NCBI GenBank assembly: GCA_000310025.1
Contig: FN649736.1
Location: 5,175,377 to 5,239,376, forward strand
Length of the DNA stretch: 64,000 nucleotides
Source of the DNA: Ectocarpus siliculosus
Lineage: Eukaryota; Sar; Phaeophyceae; Ectocarpales; Ectocarpaceae
Direction of reading: 5' to 3'
Numbering within the stretch: position 1 is the first letter of the stretch; the number at the start of each line of letters is the position of its first letter. The notes beneath the pieces are model-generated. The model was not told where the DNA came from. It ran no database searches and worked only from the letters and a program-made list of their open reading frames with translations. Shown here piece by piece: positions 47,397 to 60,133 of this stretch. A program made the translations under genes and the position numbers.

Positions 47397-50028
47397 CTGG
47401 GGGGGGGGGCTTCCACGAGACGAGTGGTTTCGAGGCAGAGGAAGGACCGCACGCTCTTCTTGTAGACTAGATGGATAGTTCAATCGGCCCGCGTACGCCG
47501 TGGATCGTTCATGTCGAAAGGAGCGTATGTGAAGAAGTATGACGGAGATGAAGAGGGTATGGCGGTAGAATTTGTCTCTGTTTTGTGTCGCGTCGTGTTG
47601 TACGTTTGTAGTAACTTTTCGATGTCAAGAGTAGGAAAAAACAAAAAAACGCTGGAATGAATCTCCTCGTGGGAATAGGAGAGAGCGACATTTGGTGCGG
47701 TTGAAGCTGTGGGCGGCATTTTTTTCGGGCAGCGCTGCTCTCATGTCTCGTCTTGTTCCCCGATCTTGACGATATTGTTTAGTTATTCCTGGAGATGGAG
47801 GTAATGTGTCTTTTACTTCCTGCTTTGAGATATTGCGGAAACAATATGGAGAGGTCTAGAGACCCCCTTTTTTTTTTTTTGTGCCCCGGAGTTTCGGTTC
47901 TGCGGCGAAAATGTACAAGAAATGGGCCGTCACGGTGCTGCTACGATTATCAAGGGTTTGGTAATTTATCTACATTTATGAAGATGGCGATGGTCGCGAT
48001 TTGAGAGCTATTTTTAGCACGTTTGTATCGGCTCGGCTTCTGGGTCAGTGTTTGGTAGGTATTGAGTGTTTTTAAGCCTTGGGACGGGAGAGGGACGGGG
48101 AAATGTACGTTTCAGTCTCCGTGTTGATGGATAGTCGTTGAGTTTACGAGAGAAAGAAGGCATTCCGGGCGGCACCAGTTGCTGGAAGTCGACTTCTCCT
48201 AAAAACCAATCTTGTTTTGTGTTGCAGCTGATGCATCGGGTAGGGTAGTGACACACGCGTGTGCATGTCATGTCATGTCATGTTGCTTTAGGTGACAGCG
48301 ACAGCTGTACGGCAGTTTGGTTGTGTTTTTCGTTATCGTCGCCAGCTGTCTTTGTATTTGTCTCTCTCTGTCTTGTCGTTCTTCTTGTCGCGATCTTTTG
48401 CGTAGGGCTTATCTCGGACGGCATCTTGAGAGTTGTCGGGATTCGTTCCTGCCAAGGAGGTCTGTCTATCTCCTCTGCTCACTTAAAAAAAAATCGAAAA
48501 TTGTGTTGATGTTTCGTGTCTGCTGAGGAGCCCCGGCCGTTGTAGTGGCAAGGGGTAAAATGTTTTCGAAATTTTGGTTGTTGCGTCTTGTGGTGGTGTT
48601 TCATGACGCGGCGCTCTACAGTAGTACCAGTATTACTTCCCTACAGCACGGGGATTGCTATGTAGGCAGTATAAAAGTCCCTCCAGGGTAGTTATTTTTC
48701 ACCAAAGTGGTGAGCACTTGTAGGAGAGTTGGGGTTGGTTGTGGAATATCGTGTGCGGGCGGGATGGGTGAACTGTCGATTTGCTTGTCACTCTCGCTGT
48801 CTGTTGTGTCCACGGCCATCTGGAAGAGCATGAAATGGCTGGTCTTGGTGCAGTGTAATATGCACACGATGTTTCTGGTGTACACGGAGAAAATGCATCC
48901 AACCCATGCCGATATGCGTGAACAACGCCGATATGCATGAAATTGGTTTGGGAACGGCGAGCGAGGTGATCCTGCCTCCTCCACGTTGACGGGCAAGTCT
49001 AACGTCTCGCGATCGCGAGCATCGTGTGACAACACGTTTTTGCAGCCGGCAGCCAGCAACTAGCGTGTGGAGGTCAACGGCAGCCTGCTTCGGCAGCGGT
49101 GTGCAGCAACATCATTCATTCGTGTCTTGAAGGAGATCGTTTCCTTGGACGGTGGAAAACGACCCCCGCGTCATTTTTATATATTGTACCAGTTGTTTTG
49201 GACTTTCCACGACATTACATACAGTACGTTTCAATCCTCCTACAACGCCGAACACCGCCCCCGCTACCGGCTTCTGCCCGAAGCTGGAGGCGGCCCGCTC
49301 GGCCGGGGGAGCGGGCGCGGCCGGCGACGCCGGCGACGCGGCGGCGGCGCCCCCGAAGTACATAAGATTGGTTTCTGCTCTCGAAACGAAAGAACCTACC
49401 TAAACGGAATCTTTTCCGCTGTCCACGGCCTTTCATCGTGACTACACCTCCAAGCTGCCATGACATGTAGGGGAAGTACTGGTGCCGCGAGCTATCTTCC
49501 GCCATCTAGCTAACTCTGTCTCCCAGGGTTCGATGTGAGGTTGCGTCAAGGCTTGCTCTGACCACTCGAAGAAAAGCAGCAGCACCAGACACAAAGAAAC
49601 ACACACTCGCACCGTGCCGAATCATCCGTATCCCGTATTACGGCCAAATGACAGTGGGTTAAACTTTCGTGAAAACGTTACGTGTGGTGAGACCAGGGGG
49701 TGATAATGGGGTCGTCTCTAAAAAAAATTAGGAGTTTAACATAAATAGCTTCTTTGACAAGGCAAACACGCCTAAAAGTTTTCTGGTAGTTGTTTATCGC
49801 ACCTCGCGCTATCACTCTCACACCACCATCATGCAAGTCTTCTTCTCCTTTTCATCTCACGCAACCAGCCGCACTTACTCGACAAACGTACAAAACACAC
49901 AACAACAAAGTCCTCTTTCCGACGCGACGTCACTTGCTTGGGCATTTCCTCGGTGATGGTACCGTGGTCGGTCCTGTACCATTCGTACCATGGTATTTGC
50001 ACCGTTGTTAGAATACCACATTGCCACG
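47397..50028. other. Convergent intergenic region
   Basis: It lies between the stops of the low-complexity gene (+) and GGT (-). A GC-rich island at about 49250-49365 has open frames on both strands (Ala/Gly-rich) but no clear splice partners. The remainder looks like 3' UTR and spacer; no gene is supported. Confidence 0.5.
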
Positions 50029-53000
50029 TTACCACGCTACGGCACACCCGTCAGCCCTTCCATCCGACCCGCACCAAAGGACCTGGGTGCCACCACTCAT
50101 TTTGCGCTGAATAATCTAAGCATCGTTCGGTCGTTTCACGAGGGACGGGCAGAAACATTAAAAACACACAACGAGATGGGAGAGGCTTAGTGTTGGTGTA
50201 GTCAATGCTCACGTATAACAGCTGTGGAGATAAAGCACCCCTCTCACTTCTCCTTACTGTACCAGCCTGGCCAAGAGTCTTACCCCCCGACATCTTGTAT
50301 CATACCTCAAATATTTTGTTGCACCGGATGGTCATGAATATCGTATTTAGTCATTTTTCATTTGACACAAAGGCGTAAAAGAGTTCTGTCGTACTGTTGA
50401 AAGACATATGACGCAGCACGCAAGTTTACGACAAGATCAACGGGTACACATCTTCAACCACAACATATGCGGGGCAATCAATTTCCCATGCATGGCATTT
50501 ATTTGTCTTTATACGCAAAAAAACATCGAACCTTGCCAAGCGTCCACCTCCGCCATGCTACTGCTGTAAGACCTCCACTACGGCGAAAGTTAGACTACCG
50601 GTAAACCCGTCGCGAAGCAAGACCCACATTTGTACCACGCACAAAACTTAGCTCCCAAGGATGTGGGGTATTTCCTACCTGAGCTCGCCCCATCTCGCAT
50701 CGCGCGTGCCCCCGCACCACCTTGATGTCGTGACCCATACGCTGGAGCTCCGACACTACCGCCTCATAGCCCTCTCCGCCCTTGTCAGCCCCCTCTGGGG
50801 TATCACGGCCGGCGGCGGCAGCGGCGGCGTCGGGGTACCAAGGCTCAAGGGCGACGGCCCCGTTGGCCATGCCGTCGCGAATGCAGAAGCGGGGTGCGTC
50901 GATGGCGGCCTGGGGGTCCATCCCCCGCAGGAGAAGGTTGGAGAGAAGCTGCACGTGGCCCTGGGGTTGCATGAATGCGCCCTGTGCGGCAGAGGGTATG
51001 AGAGACGCAAGGACTTTAAGCAGTATTGATTATTAGCGCGATTGCAGAAGCGAAAAGAAGGGCTGAAGAGCAGGAGCAGGTTCGAGAGAAGCTGCACGTG
51101 GCCGTGGGGTTGCATGAACCCCCCCCCCTGCGCCGCAGAGGGTATGGACGATGCACAGACAGCGTACGTAGGATGACAGTGAATTCAGAAGCGAAAGGAA
51201 TCGTTTTGAAAAGCACGTCTTTCATGCACACGACGGCGTAGTTCTTTACACATCAATGCTACGCTCGGTTGGGCGGGTGTAAACATCAAATGGACTGCGT
51301 GCGGAAAGCTTCCACGAATATATCTTCATCGAGGAACTTGGGGTAATACCAGGCACACAGTAGTGAGCCCTGGTGACACCGAGAGTTGCGTGCGGGGTCC
51401 GAACCAAGGCCGACGACCACAACAGGCTTGCGCGGTACGACATCGCAATCACCGGAAATCGCCACGTTTGAAGTGTAGATCACAGATCCCATGTAGCATT
51501 GCTCTTCTTCTGGATTTTTCTCACAATCTATTATTTTCCCCCAGTTCGGTCTACGACCACGGCGGTTACATGTCGTTCTGTGAGGGTTAGGACGGGCTTG
51601 AGCGTAAGACAGCAGCAACAACAACAACATCAACAACAACAACAAAAACAACAACAGCAGCAGCAGCAGCAGCAATAACAGCAGCAACATCAACAACAAC
51701 AACAGCAACAACAACAAACAACGATTATATGTAACACCATGACCTTCAGCGCGAACGCACCATGTTGGTCATCGTTGCGAAAAGCTCTCCCGTGGCCTCT
51801 GACGTCACCATGCAAGGGATGATTGTGTGGTACGGCCGCTTTCCCTGATTCACGATGTACGGTACATCCACGGATCGATTATCTTCTCAGTTGTTGTCTG
51901 ATCGGTAGTTGATTGGCAGAGCGGAGGGGAGACACATGCAAGACACCACCCAAAGATAGATGTAAATTATCGTGTAGATCGCGTACAGCTATTGTCGCAA
52001 GCAACATTCTCGGCTCTTTTGACAAGCTGTGACATGCGTGGGCACGCTCAGAGCACAAGCGGCACACGCCAAAAAAATCTGCGCGACGTGGTGGTTTTGA
52101 AGGTGGCCTGGCAAGGCATAGAAAAAAACAAACGTCCGTCTCTCCAACTCGCTGTCTATCTTTCCTCTCTTCTCTCTTTGCTCTCTTTCAGCGTCTTTGG
52201 CCTTCCGCATCTCTCTGCCCCCTGCACATCTCGAGCTACACCCCAATAACTATCTCCTGATGCTTACTTCGTTAGCCGTTCTCTAACCAACTCCTCACTT
52301 ACCGGTGCCAGAACATTCGGGTGCTCCGGGTCGAGCACAAAGTTAGAACCCCTGCTCTGAAGGGAAAACCCACACCCATCCGGGACAATACCGGAGCCGA
52401 ACCCCATGTAGTTGGAGTTCACAAAAGACACGGCGTTTCCCCGATCGTCGACGACCTGGAAGCTCACTGTGCACGAGCTTTTGGTCGGACTACCCTTCTT
52501 CACGTCGACTGACGCCCTGGAGGGATGATAAGTCGTTGGCGATGCATGCGGCGGCGTCAGAAGCCAGGCCATCATGTGAAAAAAAAATGGTAACCGCAGA
52601 GCACGCACACGTACGAGTATACAGCTGGAGGTAGAACGGCTTGTTCCGGTGAGAAAACTCTCGTGTTTGGCGCTAGGCACGCGGTATGCATATGTGGAAA
52701 CGATGCCTTGAATGGTACCGAGGGTTGTCCGGGTGCTTGTGTGCTTTATTTCACAGTCGATCAAGGTCTTGGGCCTATTAGTCATACGTAGTAATAAACA
52801 AATCACGGGGAACCGCACTCGTGACAAGAGTTTCGTCGCCCAATCCATTTCAATCGACATTGCAACAGCCGCATGTACAAAAACCTTGCAAGCGGGAGCA
52901 ACATCGTGATAGCGGGGAACTTGCTGGTTGCTGCTGTTGTGTCTAGCCGCCTACCTCGTAGGGTCGAAGAGGCGAGCACGCTCCGCGGCGTAAGCCTGCC

Positions 53001-53129
53001 CAAGCAGCTCCTTCACCGGCACTTCCGCCTTGTCCATGTCCGCGCAGTACCACCGCGTGTCCGCAAAGGCAAGACGGAGAACCTCGATCAGTCGATGAAG
53101 GTACGCCGCTTCCCCGCCATCCTTCGCAG

Positions 53130-53160
<31 letters not shown>

Positions 53161-55273
53161 GCCGCTCTTGGCTACCGTCGTCCTCGCTTCTTCGACTACC
53201 CCTAGCTCCTTGAGGATGTTGAGGGCCAGCAGGGCGGCGATGCCCTGGCCGTTCGGCGGGACCTCGTACACGCGTACCCCGGCGAACTCCACGGAGATGG
53301 GCTCCACGAAAGCGGTGGTGTGGGCCTGGGTGGACAATAGGCAATACCGTCGACATACAGCAGCATCTTGTAGGAACACGAGTCATATGCATGCCCTACA
53401 AGTTGTGTAAACGTGGGGCACTACCCGTAGTCGACACAAGCGCAGTTGTACCGGGAGGGGGGGGGAGGTGATGTGTGCCGGTAGCACACCGCGAAAGCGA
53501 GAGTACCGCGAGGTACTGTCCATCTAAAAGCGCGTTTGACAACGAGACTGCGCTGTCCGTAGTAGGCACTGCTTTAAACACCCCTGCCCTACGTGGCCAA
53601 CCCTGCTGCCGATGAAAACACAACAACGGCGTTTGGCGATGGTTTCGTCCCTCTGGCCTCACCTTTAGGTCCTCCATCGTGAGCACGCCGCCCATTTCCT
53701 GGAGCACCTTCACCATGGCTTCCCCGATACGGCCGCCGTAGAACCCCTCCCTCCCGCCTGTCCCTAGCTCACGCAACACGCCCGCCATGTCGGGGTTCCG
53801 AAACACTTCTCCCGCCGCCGGCGTCCTCCCGTTCGGCATGAGTAGGGCTGCCCCTGATAGTGGAAAAATATACACAAAAATAATAGCAAGTGAGAGGGCC
53901 ACATGACTGTCGATAATGGTACCTGGTTTGAGTGAAGTTTCGACGTACATCAAGTTTTCTGATAGGCCCATCGTCTACACCCTCAAACAGCAGCAAATCA
54001 GTTTCTTGACGGGGGTCGAACTCGTGACCTTTCTCTCTTCTCAAGACAAAACGAAAGCACACCTACCTTTGTTGGGCCCCGTCTCCAGCTGGTACGCATT
54101 CAGCCCCCAGTGATGGGCGGTGATGGGCGACACGGGGAAACCCTCCTCGGCAAGCACCGCCGCCGGCTCCATGAGCTCAGAGAGCGTCAACGCGCCGGAG
54201 CCGAACTTCGACACCGAGTCGCACCACCCGGCCGCGGCCCCGGGGACTGTCACCGAGTGGGGGTGGCACGGAGGAATATCTTTCGGACCGCTACCGCCGC
54301 CGCCGGTCGCAGCTGCTGCTGCCGCCGCCGCCGGCGTTGCCTTTGCCAGGTCTTCGAGGCAGCGTTCCAGGGAGAGGGCGGCGGGTGCCTTGCCGGAACC
54401 GTTCACCGCGTGGACTTGTTTGGTGGAGGCTTCGTAGTAGAGCATGAACATGTCGCCCCCAAGGCCGGTAGAGCAGGGCTCCAGCACTGGTCGTTTTCCC
54501 GGGCGAGTATATTGGGGCAGGGGCCGGGGGGAAAACCAGGGCGTGCGGCGTTCTCGATTGGGTATGGAGTACACTCTTTTTTGCTGTCGAAGCTACGACA
54601 GACCATTGCGTCAACTTCCTTCGGGTTGGGTCGGCAGCGCCAAGATAGGCAGGCGTCAGTGTGCCCTTGCTTTCCCGTACAGTAGTGGAGAGTGTGGGCG
54701 TGTGATGTGGTCCAAGCTGAAAAAAATTCCGATACAGGCGGGGCCACTGAAGGCCACACAGCAGTAGTCTAAGTTGAAGCACCGAACTCCTTACCACATA
54801 GGGCAGCAGAAACCGCGACGGCGGCATCGACTGCATTGCCACCCAACCGGAGGATCCTGGCGCCAATATCCGTCGCCTGTACAAGAAAAACCGAGCGAGG
54901 TCAATCTGAAACGAGAGCAGAGAGCATGGATCTGGCGCGTGTCGGCTGGGTCAGGATCTCGGGCGTGTCACAGCAGCCTTCTCGTGAGACACCGCTTACG
55001 GCATGTAGAGTGTGCTCTGCAGGCTGGAAAAAGCGATACACGGCGGTGTGTGCGTTGCAATCCTGGTGGTTGCGCTGTCTGTAGGGGAAGATCACGCGCA
55101 ACGGCTTGCCGCTATGTAGCACAGCACGTTGTTGTCACCACTTCAATGACGCACTGGACGATGCTCATGTTCTCTTTTCATCTCACCAGGGGCTGGGAGG
55201 TAGACACCGCGGCATGGGTACCCAGCACAGGTGACCGTCTGGACTGGAAGTTGAGCGCTTCTTTCCCCGCCAT
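50029..55273 (-). CDS. GGT: Gamma-glutamyltranspeptidase-like Ntn hydrolase
   Basis: The family cleaves gamma-glutamyl bonds (glutathione and conjugates) after self-cleavage into two subunits. Nine in-phase exons: 55273-55187, 54876-54795, 54486-54067, 53853-53663, 53325-52955, 52516-52303, 51844-51761, 50981-50679 and 50106-50029; 609 residues. Signatures in order: FQSRRSPV at the N-terminus, [59 protein letters not shown], then the self-processing site with predicted nucleophile Thr400 ([11 protein letters not shown]), [39 protein letters not shown] and [10 protein letters not shown] near the end. The wording resembles the bacterial YwrD-type branch more than animal GGT. No signal peptide or transmembrane anchor is visible, so it is probably soluble. 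Two Ala tracts in the large subunit come from GCN repeats. It is divergent from PSMB2. Confidence 0.94.
51036..51150 (-). pseudogene. Decayed partial copy of a GGT exon inside the preceding intron
   Basis: On the minus strand, the end of the intron and start of the GGT exon at 50981 (CCCTCTGC...GCAG|...TTCATGCAACCCC...GGCCACGTGCAGCTTCTCTC) is repeated about 140 bp upstream at 51150-51070. It predicts [15 protein letters not shown], then diverges. The copy lacks the segment coding [11 protein letters not shown] but resumes with CGCTTCTGCAATCGCG, matching the real exon. It retains an AG acceptor followed by nine G. Confidence 0.85.
51607..51720. repeat. Imperfect CAA/CAG microsatellite in a GGT intron
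   Basis: A long run of CAA and CAG triplets. It produces a spurious Leu-rich frame on the minus strand. Confidence 0.9.
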
Positions 55274-55946
55274 CGCAGTCTTCGAGAGAGAGAGCAGCAC
55301 AGCCAACGGTGGGCACGTAGGGTTATTATATGCAGAGGGGGAGGGAGGCGTAAGTGAGTGTGACAGCGTTCTCCTGTCCAAGATCCGGAAAGTAAAGATT
55401 AGTCGGCCCGCACGGTACCGTTTGGTACTTCAGCAACCTTATCTTTCAACTCAATCGTGCTGCTCTATGCCAACTAGAAACTAGCTCCGTGTACCCTGCA
55501 CCTGGTCTTTTGCGGTTTCGGTGAACTCTTCATATTTAACTGCTACCTAGACGGCATCCGTATCTGGTCCAGCCGTTCCAGCGTTGTTGGACTGTGAGTG
55601 TAACCTGCTCAGAGACCTGCAGACACAGGGAAATAACACACCACACAATTCCCCCTATGTGCCGCACAACGTTCGCCTCCCATTTCACTATGAACTCCCA
55701 AATGTCCATTTTCTCGCGTGTTCTCTCCCCTGCGCTTGCGTTCGGTACACCTTCAACTCCTCAGAAGCAGCTATCGCAGCTTGTCACCTGGCCATTGTAG
55801 TGAGGAGGAGTACTGCACATCTTTGTCTGGAAGCGGAGGTCAACGAACGGTGGAATAAAAGAGAGCCCGTTCGAAGGACAGAGAGAGGGAAGCAGGATCA
55901 TCGGGATCAGCTCTTGCCTGCAGCAGCCGACTAGGAGCTAGGAGAG
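55274..55946. promoter_or_regulatory. Shared upstream region between divergent GGT and PSMB2
   Basis: Start codons at 55273 (-) and 55947 (+) are 673 bp apart, back to back. The interval must carry both 5' UTRs and promoters. No defined motif was recognised; inferred from position. Confidence 0.45.
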
Positions 55947-58900
55947 ATGGACACCTTGTTGGGGATCGCAGGGGAAGGGTGAGCCACGTCCGAATTGTCC
56001 TTGAGACTGGGAACCAGAGCGCTTGTTTTGCAGCAAGCCTTGCTGAGCGTTGCAAAGTCGGTAACTGATGCGTGCAGACAGAGAGCCCGTTGGATCAACA
56101 CGCCCGGTTCGCGTGGCAACGAAGCTGCTTGTTAGGGGCGACCATCCGCACCTATCCGTATCCACAGCTGGATTCTCGTGGTGCGTTGCGTCGTTATCTC
56201 GCTCTCTAACGGTCCACGATCTGTGACAGTTTTAGACCAACCGATATGGCCCTCGTTCAAAGGATTCTAAAATAGGGGAGGAAGGAGGTACATGTAGAGG
56301 GAGACGGCAATATTGCACTTCTCATCTCTTCGTTGCACTCCAAGCACCTGCAAACGGCGTTGCAGGGCGGAGAGGGCTATACTGTAAGCAGCACTGCTGC
56401 GGTGGACAGAGATGAACTCGTGCACATCGGCATCTCCTATGCATGCGCTATACATGAAATCGCTGCCGCAGCAGCAGCAGCAGTAGTAGTAGCACTCGGA
56501 GGAGACAGAGGTAATGTATGCCAGTGGTCTTGTCTCATTGGGCCACGGCTAAATAAGCCACAGCGAAACGCCCAACACAAGCACACACAGCAGTCAGTTG
56601 GCAGATACGAGGGTTCTCGCTTCGCCCTCAGAGGGACACAGGACGAGACGAGACTACCCCAGTTACAACAGCGTACGAGTTCACTCAGACAACTGACACC
56701 CATAAAAGCCCGAAGCAGGTCAATCCCTCCTTTCATCAACACCTTTACACAACGACCACTTTGGTAGGAAAGGGTAAAAGGTTCGGGAGGCGAGATTTCG
56801 GTGAGGCACCCGAAACATCCTCGAACGAAAACAAGGGATCATGTCAGCATGGTTCCAGGTTGTCTGGGCGTCGGCAGTGTGAGCTTTTCGTCCTAAACGT
56901 TGGGCAACACGGCTGTGGGGGCGGTGGTGTAGTCGGCCTGCGCTCAACAAATGTACCAATACTAGACGATGTCGCTGCAGTCTGGTCTGGAATGAAGCAG
57001 GGCAGCAATGAAGGAAAACCGCGTTCGCAACAATTTTTGGCAACGGTGCATGTACTCAGGAGTGTGGCATATGGAATACACGATCGAGCACCCCTTCACA
57101 ACCGGTCCACATAACCTAGACTCCCGAGCGGCAGTTTTACTCGCGCCCTACCCTCGAATTGCCTCTGGGACAATGTTAATCCCGTCAGTTCCTACTGTTT
57201 CCTGTCCACATCTTAGCTGAATGATGCCTCTATACTTGGTGTACCGTTCCCCCGTGCCACCCTCCCTCACCCACCAACTGCTGCGGTTACGCCAACACAT
57301 TAGCTGCCGGTGTGAACCACGTGTACGGCAACTATTCTCCTATGCATAACTCGGGCAAGCTTCCAACAGACTTTTTTCTCCAGGCCTAACGAAGTTTCCC
57401 TTTGTAACGTTCCTCCCAGGTTTGTGGTACTGGCGGCAGACGCACAAGTGGCGCGGTCTATCCTCCTATACAAGAACAACATGGACAAGATCGCGCACCT
57501 CGCGGACAACAAGGCCCTCGCCTGCGCCGGTCCCCAGTCCGACTGCGTCTCCTTCACCGAGTACATCTCGAAGAACATGGCTCTGTACGAGCTGAACAAC
57601 GACGTCAAGCTCACCACCAAAGCGGCGGCTACCTTCATTCGGGGCGAGGTGTGAAGCTGTATTGTACGCTGCGTTTCTTGTCGGCGTAGATGGGTTATTT
57701 GCACATTACATGTCCACGGTACCCGGCTGAATCTGACGTCTCATAACGATGGCGGTATGGACAGTTGTTGGAACGGTAATTATGATTCAGCTGTCTGGCT
57801 GGATGCACATTGGTGCATTTTATATGATGCATTGCTGTATCGGAGAGCATCGATGATACTCGTCTCTCTGCGTCATGACGCTTCTGGTCGAAGGATGTTC
57901 CTCCCAAAACCCCTCTTTTATGCATGAGAATTTTCAACCTCTGCCATTTTCTATACTAACGAGCTTGCCCGGCATCCACGCGCCGAGGAGTTAATCGAGA
58001 TTACCGTGTTCACCATGGCGTGCTTTTGAGCAGCAGGCGGCTTGCCTAACGTACTCTCTCTCTCTGATTTCCCTGCGTTTGTGTGCCGTATGATACGCAG
58101 CTGGCAAAGGCACTCCGGAAGGGTCCCTTTCAGACTCAGCTCTTGATGGGAGGCGTTGACAAGCGGGAAGCGGGCAAGGACGAGGCGTCGTTGTTCTGGC
58201 TGGACTACCTCGGGACCCTGCAGAAGGTGACTCGCAAGTTGCCTCTCCCCACAGTCACCCTACTGTAGAGGCACACGCCTTATCGTAGCAGCTAGACAAC
58301 GGAGACCTTTCGCTGCCTGCACGTGTAGCAACCGTGTGAAATTGGTTTGTGTCGGCGGCAGTTGTTGCTGACGCTTTTACTTTGTTGGCCCATCGGAAGC
58401 TACGAGCTATCTGTCCCTCAGTCGCCAACAAGCCCTCAACTCAAGCACGACGGAGACGTGAAAATGTTCGTGTGCGTGAGCTGTCGACGAAACCCACCGT
58501 CCCTCCCACCCCCAACTGTTAGTGGACGGGTAGTCAGGACGAATCGGTGCATGAGGGCGGAGGTTTGTATGGCGTCTTGTTTGTACCGCAACAGCTGCCC
58601 TTCATTTTGCGAGGCGTTTTCTCGGTACACCGCCAGAGACGAGAAAAGGCACATGCCAAAGATACATGCCAGGACCGTGTATCTAACGCTGTACCATCAG
58701 TTTATTTTGCGCGACCGGTCTACACTACAGTTCTCACCTTTTGTCGCTGGCTGTTGAGCGCCATGTTAGCGTCGAAACCTATGCCCTTCCATCCCACCCC
58801 CCCATGTTTGTTATTACTGTTGTTGTCCGACCTGTGTCGTGGAGCTCATCGCTGAGCACCCATTCCGCCGTGACGCGTGAGCACCATTCCTTCAAAGCTC

Positions 58901-60133
58901 TTAGCGCCGCAAAGCAACAGGCGTCGACTGACCATTGCCGCGATGGCGGGTCGTCGTGCTGGGCCGTTCGTTTGTTTTTTCCAGGTGCCGTACGGCGCAC
59001 ACGGGTATGGCGCGGCGTTTACGTTGTCGGTGATGGACAGGGAGTACGTCAAGGGTCTCTCGCTCGATGAGGCGTTGGGCATCATCGACAACTGCATCAA
59101 GGAGCTGCACACACGCTTCCTCATTGCGCAAAAGAACTTTGTCATCAAGGTGCGATAATGCGTCGTTCGTTCGTTTTTGTTTGAACATGGTTCTGTTAGA
59201 TACATCCCTCCGAACTCTGATTATTGCAACTTGCAAGGGATTTTTCTCGAACCACAAGAGGTTTATCAATATGGTGGGAACATTTAATCGTAGTCGAGTG
59301 TTGGTCCGTTCGAGATGCATCCCGCAAATGAACATGACCTCGCCAGTGAAACACGCCGCGTTACAACGTTAGCGTTGGATTCGTTTCTCCGTTCCATGTT
59401 TGACGTAGCGTAAAAACCTTGCCGTGTAGGAGCGGATCGCAAACGGAATACACGCTTGGAGTTGCCCGCTCGAGTAGTGTGTTGGTGTTCTCCTCCTATT
59501 ACCTGATCTATTCCTCCACCTTCTTACCCGATTTGGTATTTCCGTTGTTTTTGTTCACCCCGTCTTGGCTATTTTTTTATTTGAGTTTCGTGAGTCATCT
59601 CTCTTTTATGCGCCTTCCATGAAATGGATGACGGGAAATGCAAGACGAGAGCACCTGGTATCACAGCGAGGTGCAACGTTAGTCGGGCGTTTGCAGGAGA
59701 TGGTTGAGACCCCCTGAGATCCCAGACGAATACAGCAGTATCGTATCGTCCCTGCGTTGCGTTCTTCTCTCATGAGTCGACTATTCGAAGCCTGGCGTAG
59801 TCGACCTGCAGAGTGCACACGCGGAATGCAGAAAATTGCCAGCCCTCGGTTGTGATGGAGAACGATCACGATCCGCGCTGTCGGCTGGCTAGCCTCATTC
59901 GTCCAACTCTTGACGTGTGTTTGCTTCATATCTCTTTGCGTGGAGTCGTCTGTACTGTCGTCTGTTTCTTGGTCTTCCGTGTAACACGTTCTTGTATTGC
60001 CCGGTCGACGTCTCTCGGTGGCGAGAAGGTGGTGACGGCTGAGGGTATCAAGGTCGTGCGAGGTCCCCCAACGCCGGATTTGGGAGCGGCAGGGGCAAGC
60101 GCAGAGGCGGCGGCGGTCCCCGTGCAGGGCTGA
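55947..60133 (+). CDS. PSMB2: 20S proteasome subunit beta type 2 (beta-4 position)
   Basis: A structural, non-catalytic beta subunit of the 20S proteasome core in nucleus and cytosol. Five in-phase exons (55947-55978, 57420-57648, 58101-58226, 58985-59149, 60029-60133) give 218 residues. The small first exon encodes MDTLLGIAGE, matching the short family N-terminus with no propeptide or catalytic Thr1. Diagnostic blocks are FVVLAADAQVARSILL, DNKALACAG, FTEYISKNMALYELNN, LTTKAAATF, ALRKGPFQ, LLMGGVD, YLGTLQKVPYGAHGYGAAF, LSLDEAL and CIKELHTRFLI. The final exon adds KVVR followed by a Pro/Ala-rich tail of about 25 residues (APTPDLG-type), making the protein slightly longer than the usual 200 or so. 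Intron 1 is long (1441 bp). Confidence 0.96.

Noticed and set aside
51286-51717. 143-codon minus-strand frame with Leu-rich start inside a GGT intron
   Set aside because: The Leu run is the CAA/CAG microsatellite read in one frame. The segment lies between two firmly joined GGT exons and has no splice partner.
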